This document shows positions 1 through 12,169 of a DNA stretch of 64,000 nucleotides, one piece after another. Below the pieces are notes generated by a model, which saw only the letters and a program-made list of their open reading frames with translations, made no database searches and had not been told where the DNA came from. How positions within the stretch are numbered: the first letter of the stretch is position 1; every line of letters begins with the position of its first letter. Position numbers and translations under genes: made by a program. This stretch comes from Polytrichum commune. Taxonomy: Eukaryota; Streptophyta; Polytrichopsida; Polytrichales; Polytrichaceae. The DNA lies in NCBI GenBank assembly GCA_950295325.1, contig OX485806.1, positions 13,332,001-13,396,000 of the forward strand, in the 5' to 3' direction.

Positions 1-579
1 TAAGTAGGAGGAAATCTCAAGGGCTTATCGTGAGCCTTGAGGGTGCTCACCCCCTCAAGCTTACTATATAATCCCTCATTCTTCCCTCACTCATCCTCTC
101 TTTCCTTTGTGCTCCAAGGCACCCCACGAGTTATAAGTGTGGGTGTGGGAAGCCATATTGGAGCACATGTGTGTGCTTAGTTTTTAGTTTGAGAGCCAAG
201 GCTTGTTAGCCTTGAAGAGGGCTTGACCTCTTGGTAGAATTAGTGTTGACGTGAAGGATTTTAAAGTTAATTCATGATTCCAATTTGTGGTACTTAAAGT
301 TCATGTTTTGAATACACGTGGTTGCAAGTTCCATGTTTAAGAGTTGAGCACTTGATGTTGTGATGAGTGCAAAAATATACTTGTGTGGATTAGTTAGTCT
401 TAGTGAAGTTAGGAAATTCTCTCTCCCCCTCTCCTCTCTAGGATTTTAGGATTTTAGGATTAGAGAAGAATTGTGTGATTAGAAAGGGGTTGTTAGTAGA
501 ATTAGAGAAATTAGGTAGGAAGATTAGTTAAGGGCTTGAATAATTAGTGAGGTAGTTGGGGATTACAACTACAAAGTTG

Positions 580-830
580 TGGGTTTATGAAGGAGCTGGG
601 TTTATGAAGGAGCTGGGTTTGTTTAGTTAGAAAGTAAAGAGCTGGGTTTATGAAGGACCTGGGTTTGTTTAGTTAGAAGCTAAGAAGCTGGGTTTATGAA
701 GGAGCTGGGTTTATGAAGGAGCTAGGTTTATGTAATTAGAAAGTAAAGAGATGGGTTCATGAAGGAGCTAGGTTTATGTAATTAGAAAGTAAAGAGATGG
801 GTTCATGAAGGAGCTTAGTAGATAGCCTAC
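580..830 (+). repeat. Internal minisatellite of LTR copy 1
   Basis: Degenerate tandem units built from 'gggtttatgaaggagct' and 'gtttagttagaaagtaaagagct', repeated about six to eight times. The second solo LTR has a different tandem array at the matching position (19795-20045); both keep the word 'gaaggagctgg', suggesting independent expansion of one ancestral patch. Confidence 0.75.
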
Positions 831-1104
831 CTAATTAGCTCATAGACAAGTAGTTAGTTACATTATGCTAGTTAGTGTTATGTGTGGCTTTCACAAGTAA
901 ATGTATTTGAGATTGACTATAGAGAATAGTGTTTTTTTTAACACTTGCATCCTCTCTTTAAAAATAAACCACGTGCACAACTTAATGGAGAATGTGGAGC
1001 ACTCTCGCGATGGCAAGACAAAGGAAGCAAAGACCAAAGGTGCGAGGGAGAGATTGACATAAGTCACATAAGTATTTCTTAATACTTAAAGGCTTATGTA
1101 CGGT

Positions 1105-1307
1105 ATGGAGACACCAAGTGAGACCTCTTATAGTAGCGATACGGAATACACAAGTGATAGTTCAAGTGGTAGTATAGAGTCAACGGCACGGACTCATTTA
1201 GGAGAGGGATATCCTTAAGGGCTTGTGTAGCTAAAGCAGCCGGATGGACGTTAGAAGCAAACAAAGACAAAATAGCACCCGAGCATAAGGAGGTTAAAAT
1301 AACATAG
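1105..1307 (+). pseudogene. Frameshifted copy of the LTR-encoded short ORF
   Basis: An ATG at 1105 aligns with the ATG of the intact 59-residue ORF at 20191-20370 in the sister LTR. Here the frame from that ATG ends at 1216-1218 after 37 codons. In a shifted frame (1203-1307) the sequence reads RGISLRACVAKAAGWTLE and stops with TAG, matching RSVRAYVAKAAGRTLE of the intact copy. The simplest reading is a frameshift between about 1110 and 1200. Function unknown; no family recognised. Confidence 0.5.
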
Positions 1308-1510
1308 TTAACTTGTGCATTCTCCACATACGTATTGAAATCGTACATTGAGTTGTTAAAAGTGAAATTCCGGTTAAATCCAAGACCACTTGAAGGGTGA
1401 ACCTTGCACTATGGACTCATCCAAGTCCAAATCCAATACCGCGGAGGAATGTGAGCCCAAACCCACTACTCGGACTACGGACGCTTAAGGGTGGGGGGTT
1501 TGGCGTCACA

Positions 1511-2383
1511 CCAGACTGCCAAAAATCTACTCTGCCACCTAAATCATGTGTGCTCTGCCCTTTACCGCTCTTAATGCATCCTTCTCAAAATGCGACCTCT
1601 TCATGCTGGATTATGATGCCCATTCCCAACAAAGATTTTGGCATTTCTTTGAATCTTTCCCTGCTGATGCTGCAATCCTTCCCCTAACATTCTCGCATTC
1701 TCTTCTCTTTACTGAATTCTCTTAATCACCCCTTGGGATTGTAAAACGGCCCTCCAATCAATCCATGGTTCCTCAAAACAATCTCAAGGCAAACTAGCCA
1801 CCTATGCAATGTGCACCCGCATTCAATCCTCATCCATATTCAATCCTCAGCCGCCTTTCGATCTTTAGCTGCCCTCAATCCTCAACCGCATTTTGATTTC
1901 CAGCTGCATTTCCCGTTCTCGGTCGACAACTCTCACATCTCACCCCTCCCTGTGGGAATTCCTCTGCCCATCCTAGCAGCTTCTCCCCGCTGCCCTTGTC
2001 CCGCAGCCACACCGAGACGTTCAGAGAGAGAGAGAGAGAGGAGAGCGGACCAAGGTGTTCTCCCTGGAGCCGGGCCCGAAAAATTTTAGGGGTGCAGTGC
2101 ACCCCCCCCCCTTAATCAAACACTTGCCAAGCCTAAACCAAACTGGGTTGAATCCAACTCCCTAAACTCACTTCCTACCTCCCACCACAATTTAGCCTTT
2201 CCTTCCTAATTACTTTGCTATGTCTAATGAATAAACACCACCATCATAACTTAATGGTTTAAAACCACACACACGCACTCTCCACTCTTTTTATGTTTTA
2301 ATATGATCAATGCAAAGTCAAAACACAAGTCTTAATGAATCTTCAGGTTCAAGAACCTGTGTAGGCCCGTTTTTTGGCTCACA
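1511..2383. other. No gene seen
   Basis: Intergenic DNA between the first LTR and the PIF-like debris. It holds a short GA run (2026-2043) and a C-run (2101-2111). ORFs here have no recognisable features. Confidence 0.5.
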
Positions 2384-2728
2384 ATGGGGTTAGAGAATGT
2401 TTTGAATGTGAACTCTTTTGGTGCATTTCGGCCATATTCAGCACCTACTAGAGAAAAATAATGAAAGAGGTGGAAGTTGAGAGGGTTGAAAGAGTTGAAG
2501 AGAGAAGTGTTGAAGAAGAGAAGGATTGTGAGATAAAAGGGAGTTCAAATAAAAGAGCTACCCCAAGGAAGAAGGTTGCCCCAAAGAAGAAACCTACACA
2601 AGTTGAAGTGAAGGTTGAAGGAGAGGAAGGAAATCGGAATTGGCTAGATTCAGAGGTGTATCAACTCATTGCTTTGAAGGGGGAGATGAAGCCCAAGTTT
2701 GAAAGGAATGGCAAAAAACAAGGTGAAT
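2384..2728 (+). pseudogene. MYB/SANT-like (trihelix) protein fragment, probable PIF/Harbinger ORF1
   Basis: An ATG near 2384 opens a short reading frame (MGLENVLNVNSFGAFRPYSA...) that ends in an A-run at about 2456. One frame over, an 89-codon frame (2461-2730) continues with a Glu/Lys/Arg-rich stretch (KKVAPKKKPTQ basic patch) and then NWLDSEVYQLIALKGEM, which matches the first helix of the trihelix/MYB-SANT-like DNA-binding domain (pattern W..EE...LI..). An apparent one-base indel in the A-run joins the two. The domain is cut off after its first helix at a possible donor (CAAG|GTGAAT). PIF/Harbinger elements normally pair a MYB-like ORF with the transposase, and the transposase remnant lies 2.5 kb downstream on the other strand, so this is probably its ORF1. 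It looks dead. Confidence 0.5.
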
Positions 2729-2955
2729 AAACCCTAAACCTAACTACGTTTTTTTGCAAAGAAAATTTCAGATTTGGAGAAATTTTAAGGATTTGTGAGC
2801 CCTATTTGGAGGCCTAAAGGCCTTTCCCTTCGCCGCGCACCCGTGTCTCCGCCCCATGCCCCCCTTTTCCCCCATATGGATTCGTGCAAATGTCGCCATT
2901 GGGATTCGAGCCTTGTACTTTCCCCTTACGGAGGGGAGCCTTTCCGGCAAGGATG

Positions 2956-4633
2956 TGTGAGCCCAAATTGACGTGCCCACATGTGTTTAGGATTAGAAGT
3001 CTTTAAGAGTTAGGACCGGAATTGTAGTTGATATAACAAAAGCGTAAAAAGAGTGTAAGTTCTAGTTTGAGTGGGATTGAGCCTGACGATAGGTTAAGGC
3101 GTTAGTGTTGAAAAGGAAGAAGGAAATTGCTCAAGTATGATAGAGTAGTGGGGGGTGAATAGTTAAGGGTACGAGTTAAGCTTAAGGACCTTAAGCCTCG
3201 GTTGAGGTGATGTTATTAGCTTGCTTAGGCAAGGGGGGTGTTCAATTTAGGCCTTGAGAAGGTTTTATTATAGCATTAAGGTAGTTGCCAACGGATGAGG
3301 TGAGCTGGTTTCCCGGATCAGGGAGGGGGACCCGACTCTGTTCGGTGGGAGGCACTCCGTGCAAAACAGGGGATGGTTGCGGGAGTGCATGGAATGCAAC
3401 AGAAGGTGAATGGAGAGCTTGGGAATGGGAGGCTGCTAAAAAAGAAGAGGGTTGCGGCTGGGTGGCCGCCGAGGAAGGAGAAACCAGCGCAATGTGGGTA
3501 GTGGAATTGGCGAGAGGCTGCTGCAACAAAAGAGTTCGGATGGGCAGGTATGGAAATCCGGCAGTCTAGCAGCTCATCCGGCAGCGTGAATTCAATGCAC
3601 CGACTATCGGGAGGGGGGATCAGGAGGAACCCACACTGAAGGAACTTGGCGCACTTATTCCATCTAGAAAGGGGGGTGCATGAAAGATGACTCCTGGGCG
3701 CACAGTTTGCAATCCATTGCTGGATTACCCACCACTCACATGATAGAATTCAAGGGTGTATTCAAAATGTGGAATGTTGCGCTCGGAATGGATAATTTTT
3801 GAGGATTCGCAAGCAGGGAGGTAGTGACATAGACAAAGCGAATTGAGGTTGAGAGAGGAACAGGGGATTACGGCCAGGAAGGGTAGGATCTCGATGGCAG
3901 GGAAAGGCCTTCAGATTGATTCATCTAAGGTGGGAAGCAAGGCTGGTGAGGGTGGATGAATCGTTGGCTGCGAAGAGGTTGCATTCAAATTGATTGGGCA
4001 ATGAGTGTTGGATCAGCACGAAGTGGCCGACTGGAGAAGCGCGCAGCTTATTCTGTTGAATGGTAGCGGCCGAGGAGGTGGGTGCCAGGGGCCTCAAAAG
4101 CAGGCCGGGCTGAGGCTTCGAGGGTGGAAGGGATCGGGACCAGTTGGCCGACCCAGCTGGGTGACGGGCTTTGACGGGCCAGGACCCGGAGGTGAACAAC
4201 GCACTTTCACGGCGACCCAAGGGTGACTGAGTTTTGAAGCCGGGGCATCGAGGGTCTGTTTAATCAAGGGGTATTAGGTGAGGCTAATAGGTAAGGGTTT
4301 AGGCATGCTTAAGTAGGGGATTAGGGACATTGATTAGGAGAATGGAAGTGAAGGGCTAGTGCTTGGCCAAAGCCCCTCTCACTTGTGGTTAGATTTGAAT
4401 AGGTTAAGTGTGGATTGTTGAACCGAGAGGTGGATTGGTGACAAAAACAGACTAATGTAGAGAAAACATTATTTAATGCTTGTACTCGTGCTTTGAAATA
4501 AAAGTCGTGAGTTCACTAAGGCCTGGGATTAAACCCTACCCATACCAAGGGTAAGTACACACTTAGCGAGGATTGTGAGTCACCAATCCCCCCGGACTAC
4601 AGACGTAGAGGGGTGGGGATTTTGGGCGTCACA
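2956..4633 (+). mobile_element. Solo LTR, 1678 bp, GGATG target duplication
   Basis: The element starts TGTGAGCCCAAATTGACG and ends TTTGGGCGTCACA, so it has TG...CA ends and inverted termini (TGTGA-GCCCAAA against TGTGACGCCCAAA). It is flanked by identical GGATG (2951-2955 and 4634-4638). The first 130 bases align with the start of the LTR at 18996 (shared 'aaaaagagtg', 'gagcccaaa.tga'), and the last 45 bases align with the ends of the LTRs at 1510 and 20502, so all three belong to one diverged family. The middle (about 3290-4250) is unusually GC-rich and not shared. No coding capacity. A solo LTR arises by recombination between the two LTRs of a full element. It sits inside the PIF-like remnant, so it is younger than that. 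Confidence 0.9.
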
Positions 4634-4979
4634 GGATGCCTTCTTCCCACCAATCCACTTGGTGATCACATGGCCACCACCTCCCTTTACATACCTCCCA
4701 ATCCATTCATCTCCTCCTCTATATTTGCCCAAAAAAAAAATTTGATATAAAATTTGATTGTTTTTCTTATTGTTTCGCTGTTTTGAATGCATAATTTGAT
4801 ATATGGGTGCGGCTTCATGCAAGGATGGTGGTTATGCTCCCCTAGTTCAACCGAACAGCTTAAGCGTGCCATAAGAAATTTAATCAAATTTTTGCTTCTT
4901 ACAAAAAAAACAAACTTGCAAACAGTATTTCAAATAACAACCGGCAAGAGAGTAAATTTTACGACGCTCTAGATCAATG

Positions 4980-5253
4980 ATACCATCAAGCCAGCCAAGT
5001 TTTCAAGCACGTATCAGCTACAACAAATAATAGTGTAAATTTTCCAACCAATTTTTCTCCAAAAGTAGATAGTGCCCCAATATCCACCCCTACATCAATA
5101 TCAAAGACAAAGAATAATTTTCAGAAAATATCAATTAAATTTTTTGATAAAATGGTTGAAACTAGTATTGGATTGATGAAAATTTTTGAAAGAACAAATG
5201 AACTACTAGAGAGGGTAGATCATCAATTTGACCGCCTCATTGACAAACTCTAG
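4980..5253 (+). pseudogene. C-terminal end of MYB-like ORF1 of PIF/Harbinger element
   Basis: An open frame of about 90 codons without its own start ends at TAG 5251-5253. It reads QASQVFKHVSATTNN, a Ser/Thr/Pro-rich segment, then KMVETSIGLMKIFERTNELL and a Leu/Arg/Asp-rich helical end. A Ser/Thr-rich linker followed by an amphipathic helix is common at the C-terminus of MYB-like transposon proteins. It converges tail-to-tail with the transposase remnant, whose last codon lies 10 bases away on the minus strand. An in-frame TGA sits just upstream near 4977. Assignment rests on context more than on motif. Confidence 0.45.
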
Positions 5254-5262
5254 TTCAAATTA

Positions 5263-6593
5263 CTACTCTGATTTAGAACTAGAAGTATCATAGTTGCAGC
5301 CTTCAAATCGAAGAGTTGATTTTTGGGCTAAATAAGCCTTGTAAAAATTCTTTGCTAATAATAAATGCACACGGGTTGCTTCAGCCAACATTTGCTTCAT
5401 GGTTTTTTGACACTCCGCCTTTATTTCTTCGCCTTCATCATTACCACCTTCTATTTCTTCGTCTTCCTCCATTTCAATGAATGGTGTCTCCTCGGCTTCG
5501 GGATTTACCTTTTGTAATTCTCTCATTTTCCTCAAAGATGCTTCAAGGGCCTTAAACATGTCAATATTCTGTAAATTCTCTAAAAACCTATTAGCCTCAT
5601 CTTCCAAATCATTCTCTGCATCTACCGCCCATTTCATATTAAATTCATCCTTCTAAATTATATACAAGTTGTGTAGATAAAGGGTTGCGGTAACAATATC
5701 CGGTACATTCCGGAGCGGCATATTAATTATCTTCAGTAAAATCCGCCATCTTCCTTTGAGAATACCGAATGTCCTTTCCACGGCCATACGGGTGTTTGTT
5801 TGGATAAAATTCCAATGGGCTTTCCTTTTAGGTAAACCGTCATTTTCACCCTTAAAAGGTGAATAAAACCAAGGCCGCATTGGATAGGTTGTGTCTCCAA
5901 TAAACTTAAATGGTAAAAACAAGTCTCTCATAGTTCTTTTCCCAATTTCAAATTTCTAAAACAATACCTAATCATATATCCTCCCGGCCCATCCAAAATC
6001 ATAGTCCCGAAATTTACAATCCGCATCTACAACTCCTTGAAGCAAACACAAATAAAACCATTTTCTATTATAATATGTTACTGGATCATGGGAGGGTGCT
6101 AGAATGGGTATATGGCTGCCATCTATTGTCCCTAATATGAAATGAATGTCATGCAATGCCTCAAGTCCAGAAGCTATCTCTTTCATCCTCGCAAGTGTTG
6201 GTTTTGGAAAAACCAATGGTCATAGCTGAATTCTAATAGTCTCACAACATTCTCTCACAATTTTTGAAGTTGTACTCAACTCTATATTGTATACATCTCC
6301 AATCATTCTTAATGTATTCCCAGTTGCTAATTGAGACAAAGTTACCGCAACTCTATATTCAACACTAATATTCTCTTTAAGATGTGTATTTTTTTTCTTC
6401 AAAATAGGCCCCAAAAGGGTACATAAGTATTTGAATGTAAATTACTCACCCTCATTCGACGCTTAAATTCCTTCTCCGAAAATGATCCCATAAGTGTTTG
6501 CTCCAAAAACCCTCCATATCTCTCAAAACACCAACAAGACCTTCCAAAATCCACCCTCCGCCCTTGTGTAATAAATACCGCCATCATCATCAT
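5263..6593 (-). pseudogene. PIF/Harbinger transposase (DDE_Tnp_4, HARBI1-like), inactivated
   Basis: On the minus strand one reading frame runs from 6414 to 5263 and carries the family's landmarks in order: VEYRVAVTLSQLATGN (helical N-domain), ETIRIQL, TIDGSHIPI with the first catalytic Asp, YNRKWFY, FKFIGDTTYPMRPW around the second Asp, ERTFGILKGRWRIL with the catalytic Glu, and LYLHNLYII, followed by an acidic tail (EMEEDEEIEGG). The frame is broken by in-frame stops near 6220 (TGA), 5968 (TAG), about 5956 (TAG) and 5653 (TAG). Further upstream (6593 to about 6440) EKEFKRRMRVS belongs to the same protein one frame over, implying one indel. The DDE residues themselves are still readable. A PIF transposase cuts and pastes its element into TTA/TAA sites; this copy cannot encode one intact. 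I could not place the element's terminal repeats. Confidence 0.85.
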
Positions 6594-6719
6594 TTGGACA
6601 TTTTGCTAAGAAATTGCAAGATTTTGCAACGCCAAAATGCCCACAATAACATACTTCATAACCATAAAGACCGAAAGGAGAACAAGGATGTGTTCCCTTC
6701 TAGAATCCATGGTTAAAGA

Positions 6720-9700
6720 GTGAGAGAGGAAAATTTCAGAAAAATCCTCCATTCGTGTACCAACTTAGTTCTAGTTCATCCAAATGCCAATTATAAAGTA
6801 AAAGAAAGTTGATATATATTATGCATTCTTATTTTTATGTAATGAAATTGTTGTCATGGATCATTGAAATTTGAATGAAAAATCATTTAGTAAATGATAG
6901 TAATTGCAATATTGTAGATATAATGTCCAAATAATATTTAAATATGGGGGTGCACTATTCTAAACACGTATGGGTACACGTGAGTTCACAAAAGAAGCAC
7001 TAAAATTTGACGTTGTTGTACTACATATACATATGGTACAAAAATTACTCCTCATAGTTATGTACATGTTTGAAAGACATTCAAAAAATATAAAACATGT
7101 ATTTGTCTGGTATTGTCACTAGATTTTATAGAATGAGTATATACTATTAGATGAAACATAAGATGAATAATTTCCTCATTTCCTTGTCTCATTCATGCAA
7201 TGTATGGAAAAGGCTATGAGAGTTTCAAAAAGGGTTGTTGAGGTGAGCATGTCTTGCTCAGGGTTGCAAGAGGGAATGTCGCGCTTCTTTGTGAAGGTAG
7301 ATCAAAGGGAATGCATGTGATTGATGCATGAGTGAATGAGGGAGATTGGCAAAAAGGCATTGGAGGTTGTGTACATGAGCACTTGTGGGATGTGTGAGGC
7401 GTTGATAAGCCAATCTAGCACGTGTGTGTTGAGGTACTTACATTAGGTTGGGGTGCTTTCTAAGTCCCCCAAAGTTGAGGTTCTCGTTCTTTGAGGTTTA
7501 GATAACTTTGCAATCAATCTAGAGGTAGGGAAGTCAAAAACATTCCAAAGTACACTTGTTAGCCATTTGAATGGCAAACCAACTTTATTTAAAGATTAAT
7601 TGACTCGGATTAAGGTTGGCATATTATATAAGCAACCTAAACTCCTTACCACCACGAATCATGATACTATGCTAAATCTTGGTTGTGATTGTGGTGTGTG
7701 TTTTTGAACACACCTCAAGGCTTTAAAAAAATAAAAAACATGAAGACCAAAAAAACAACTTCAATTAGAAACTATAATTTCATTAGCTTTTGTGACATAT
7801 ATTACAACTTTTTATGCTTATGAATTACATCCAAGGAATGAAAAAGTCTTCACTAATTTTATTGGTGAATGCTAAGGTTATGCTATTATACATATGACAG
7901 GGGTTGATTATAATTCAAAATTATGTTTATATATTCATGTTAATGACTATATATGAATGTAAACCTCCACCCCCCCCCACACACACACACAATTTTACAA
8001 GGAGTGACAAAAAAATGTTAGGTTTGCATTTAGTGTTGGTAACACTACGCATGCGATTTATTGAGCAAGACAAATATAATTGGTGACACTAAATACAATA
8101 TGAACTACTCGTTCCATAAAGTATAAACTTGCGGTTGGTGCATGATACTTCAAAGGCAAGTTTTGGACAACCATAACCCATTCATTAGATGTCGGAATTT
8201 AGCAAAACTACCATCATTGGAGTTATACTTTCAATAGGGTTTTAATGGTATGTGATTTTACCTACAAATTTGAAAGTCAAAAGTAACATTCTCAAGAATT
8301 CGAGCACATGTACAATGTGGTTCAAGCAACTAGGGCAAACTAAATTGACGTGACTTGAGAGGGACTTGTAATCAATATCTTGGACTTCATCAAATATGAT
8401 TGGGGGTTTATTTGAAGTTTTGTATGATATTATATAATTTAATAGTAACTTGACATATATAGAGGGAAAATATACCAAGAAGGGAGTAGACATTTAAGTA
8501 TCACATAACGTCTATGTAGTCTCCCTTAGTAGGGAGTAGAGAAATGTGTTAACATATGGAATTTTTACACTTATAGAGGTAACAAATATAGAGGGCATGT
8601 TGTAATACGGTTCGATTTGTGCCCCTACTCTTCATTAGATATGGTCATTAGCATAACATTGTGGTTGTAAACATCTTATAATCTACAATTAGTTTACGTT
8701 ATTTATGTTGCTAAAAAAATAAAATAAAAGAAAATGGACTATTTACAAGATATCTTGGAAAGGTTGAACAACAAAAGTGCATGGGTAGTACTAAGGCCAT
8801 TGATGCTCAACCTTTTGAAAACAATCAACCATCAAATGCGACGGTGTGTTGAGCATACGTTGTAGGTTGGGCCATGACATCATCATATGCCCGGGTGCAA
8901 CAAGTCATGATGGTCAGTGCCCACACTACAATATAAATTTGATATAGTATGGGGCATATTATTCATCATCAATACACGACAATGAAAATCATGTTAATAT
9001 TAAGGATCAATTTGTTTATTGATAGCATGTTCTCTCACAAATGTTCACCATGGACCACAAGATTATTCATGAACATAGATTGTTGTGGGTCGGTATAATT
9101 ATACATACATTATTGCTATGACAAGAGGCTTCTACGATTTGTAACAAAACAACACATCAACTCTAGGAGTTTGAATATTAATGCAGGGCATGTTAGTTAT
9201 TATATGACACAAAATTAGATGTATAGTGTAGTCTATGATACATTTTGGAACTTTGAGACAACAAAGACACATGGTGTTGATGCAATTACATTTTTTGGGT
9301 TTTAGAAAAACAAATGTCGATGATGACATGTTGAACACATTTTGTGGGGATGATAAAAATACATCTATTCATATGCACAAGTGCAACAACTGAAGAATGA
9401 GCCCAAACATGTCTTGTACAATTGCAAAGCAATATCTCTCTTTAGCAGATTTACAAATACGACGCCTTTGAAGCGTGCCCAAAAAGTTCATTATGTTGGG
9501 CATGTTGTGTGATGTTTCAACCTATTTAAAACATGTCCACACAACGAGGGTACACCAAAGTAGACTTTCACGAATAAAGTTAGTCAAAGAGATTGGATGG
9601 ATACAATATTTTTTGTTTCAAATTTTCAAGAGAGGAGTGACAAAACCACATATGTTTAATTTTATTTCCATCCATATGTGTACACATCCATCCAAGTGTT

Positions 9701-11720
9701 GACATCTTCATCCAACTTGCATGATATTAGATGTTTATTTTGGTTGTGCATGACATTAAGTAGCAATGCTAGGAGGGTACCCATTGAGTACCCACAAATT
9801 TACCTCAACAAGAAGGGAAAAGCTTGCAAAGCAAGGGTGAATGAATGGATAGAAGCTTCAAAAATGTATCAAAGAGGTTTCCAATGCGGGTGTCAGGAGA
9901 CTTTTCCAAAAAGTATAAATACCTTTTTGACCTCACCAACTTTCCCGTTGCTTTATAGCTATTTAGATATGTTTAGATCATAATTTAGCCTAGATTAGAA
10001 CCTTTACTTGGCATCAATATTGTCCTGGAAACCAACATAATTAATTCTAAACATTGAGAGTAACTATCCAAATAGATTAAAAATAGCTTGAGTAAAACTC
10101 AAACTTAGTGCTACCTTTTGCTCTTGAAAGTGTATCAAATCGGCACGCGCCAGTTTGATGCTCTATTCAGAAGGTTAATATGAGCTTGCTACTTAATGTT
10201 ATGTGTCATCCACCAACAATCATGGAATAATCCCATATTTTAAATTTTGACTTCTCTATTTTAAGATCCACATATCGACAAGAGATAGCCAAATTAAAAA
10301 TCATTAGATTGACATCATATATGTGGGGATAATGCATAAGAGCTAAATTATGAAGTATACCAGACTTAGTATGAACAACTTCCCTCACCCTTGTTGGAAA
10401 ATCTTCCCTCCTTTGGCCACCAATTTTGTCAGCTCTCATCCGAGTCTTGTCCTGGGAAGTGAATGGAGTTGGAGGCCATGCTTTTGGTATTATTAATTTA
10501 CTTCAACTTTTTGCAAAAAAAGAAAGAAGAAAAAATTAGGGCTAGTTTAGACTACGGTGAAGAAGTCCACCGGGTAGTCAAGAGTTTTTGCCTAAGACAA
10601 GGCTATTTGAGGCAATGGTTGATATGGTGGTCAAGATGAGGGGAACTTTTTTAATGAGTTATCTTGACCTTTGGAGAACTCAATAATGTCACTAGCTCAA
10701 TAATGTCACTTACTATGTTATGAGGCATATGCCTAGGTTAGACTAATTGTTAACAAGTTAACCATCATGAAACACATGTCACTTCACAATACTCTACTCA
10801 TTGGTATCTTCCTCTTGCATACTAAGATGTAAGACTAACATCTCAAGTGCTCGATTGTGCTATGCTAAATGCCATACTATAAAATCATTATAAAAAGTAA
10901 ATTCACTTTAAATATCTACTTATGTTATAAATAGCCATCATGTGAACAACTAGTAGTAGATGTGACATTTCTAAGTCTCTAGGCAATTTGGTGTAGCCAT
11001 TTGCAAATAACGAACGTGACACTTGATACCATTAATAACGCAGTGCTCATGACTTGAGTTTCAATCACAAGTGGGAATGAGTATGAACGTGTTAAATATC
11101 ATGGAATATTATGTAGAATATTGTCAATCCCACAAAACATTGTTATAAATATGAATAGTGTTATGATAGGGGGCTTAAAAATCATGACTCCCCTCACACT
11201 TTTAATATTTATGTAAGTGGAGATTGATCAAGATCAGCCACTCAACACAATAAAATGATTCGACACTAGAAAAATGCTCAAAGCACCCCACGCAATGGTT
11301 CATCCGCCTTTAAATTGGTCCACAAAATGAGGTTCAATTTAGTGTTGGCCTAGTTTAATTTTTCTTATGCCATTCATATATTTCTAATGAGAATTTCACA
11401 TTTGTTGATACTAGTGAGGTATGGGGTATTTGAGAATATTCTAATTTCAATACCGTTTGGTTTTATACCATACAAGAATCTTCACACCAAAGCAAAATCA
11501 TCACGGTGTCGATATGATACAAAATGATAACCCCAATATATAACTTGGGTATATAAAGATTTTCTCACCTTGAGATGCCTATCAAACACCACTGTTCGAC
11601 TGATAAAATCATTTTGATACACACGGGTAGGTTCTTTGAGCTTGGGGTACGTGATGTCTATGTAAACTCATCCATCGTGGATGAACGGGCTCTAGTAAAT
11701 GACATGAAATGAAATTGATT
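6720..11720. other. About 5 kb of AT-rich DNA without a supportable gene
   Basis: ORFs here are short and lack family motifs. Local features: a poly-C/(CA)n tract at 7972-7991; 'gtgacactaaatacaat' at about 8083, resembling the termini of the CACTAAATA MITE family found at 31799 and 41991; and TTA followed by GGGCTAGTTTAGACT near 10537, which resembles a Tourist-like MITE end, with no partner found. No RNA gene recognised. Confidence 0.5.
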
Positions 11721-11724
11721 TTAA

Positions 11725-12165
11725 AGTTCGGGGAATCGAAAAGGCTAATGGGACAGAAGGTGCATTATGTTGGTTTCAAAACTAGCTAATTCTCTGGAGT
11801 GGTGGAGTGCAATAGCCTCCATGAGATAGAAGCCAATGTCAATTTGATGGCAAATTGAAAGAAAGACTAAGTCTAATTAACTACAAACTCCCCTACAAAG
11901 TTGAGAGCCGACTTATCCCAACTACACCTCACTAGACTAATTTGAGGTCTCTGATACCATTTCTGGAGTTAAATAATCCACATAATTTTGTTTTAAAACT
12001 ATAAAAGAGTTTGCTACGTTTTCACCTGGCTGACGAATGAGTTTACGTAGACACCATGAATCCTTGGTCAATTCCTTGCTAGGTACTCCCAACATTTTGG
12101 GATATTAAACTCCGGGGAATAGGACAATAATTTTGGGACAGAGGGAGTACATTATATTGGTCCCA
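11725..12165. repeat. Two direct copies of a Stowaway-like end
   Basis: The words 'cggggaat...gggacagaaggtgcattatgttgg' (about 11733-11773) and 'cggggaat...gggacagagggagtacattatattgg' (about 12113-12156) occur in the same orientation about 380 bases apart. GGGACAGAGGGAGTA is close to the classic right end of plant Stowaway MITEs (complement CTCCCTCYGTCCC, TA target). No matching left end was found, so these are fragments or a solo-end duplication. Confidence 0.45.
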
Positions 12166-12169
12166 GTTC

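Larger units (their letters stand above)
1..1510 (+). mobile_element. LTR of retrotransposon family 1, left end outside window
   Basis: This stretch is the right part of a long terminal repeat. It aligns in order with the complete solo LTR at 18996-20502: shared promoter block (TATA-like tactatataa near 62-71, then 'gtgctc..ggca..ccacgag..gtgtgggtgtg'), an internal minisatellite, a short coding segment, and the terminus ending GGCGTCACA at 1510. The next bases (CCAGA, 1511-1515) should be the 5-bp target duplication if this is a solo LTR, but the left copy lies outside the window. No primer-binding-site-like sequence follows the CA end, so a solo or 3' LTR is likelier than a 5' LTR. It carries no gag or pol. 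Confidence 0.8.

Noticed and set aside
2870-2930. tRNA-like B-box word GGGATTCGAGCC
   Set aside because: No cloverleaf can be drawn: no matching acceptor stem or A-box at the right distance.
9475-9983. Overlapping ORFs of 75 and 101 codons
   Set aside because: No motif, no splice logic, and amino-acid composition like translated AT-rich noncoding DNA.
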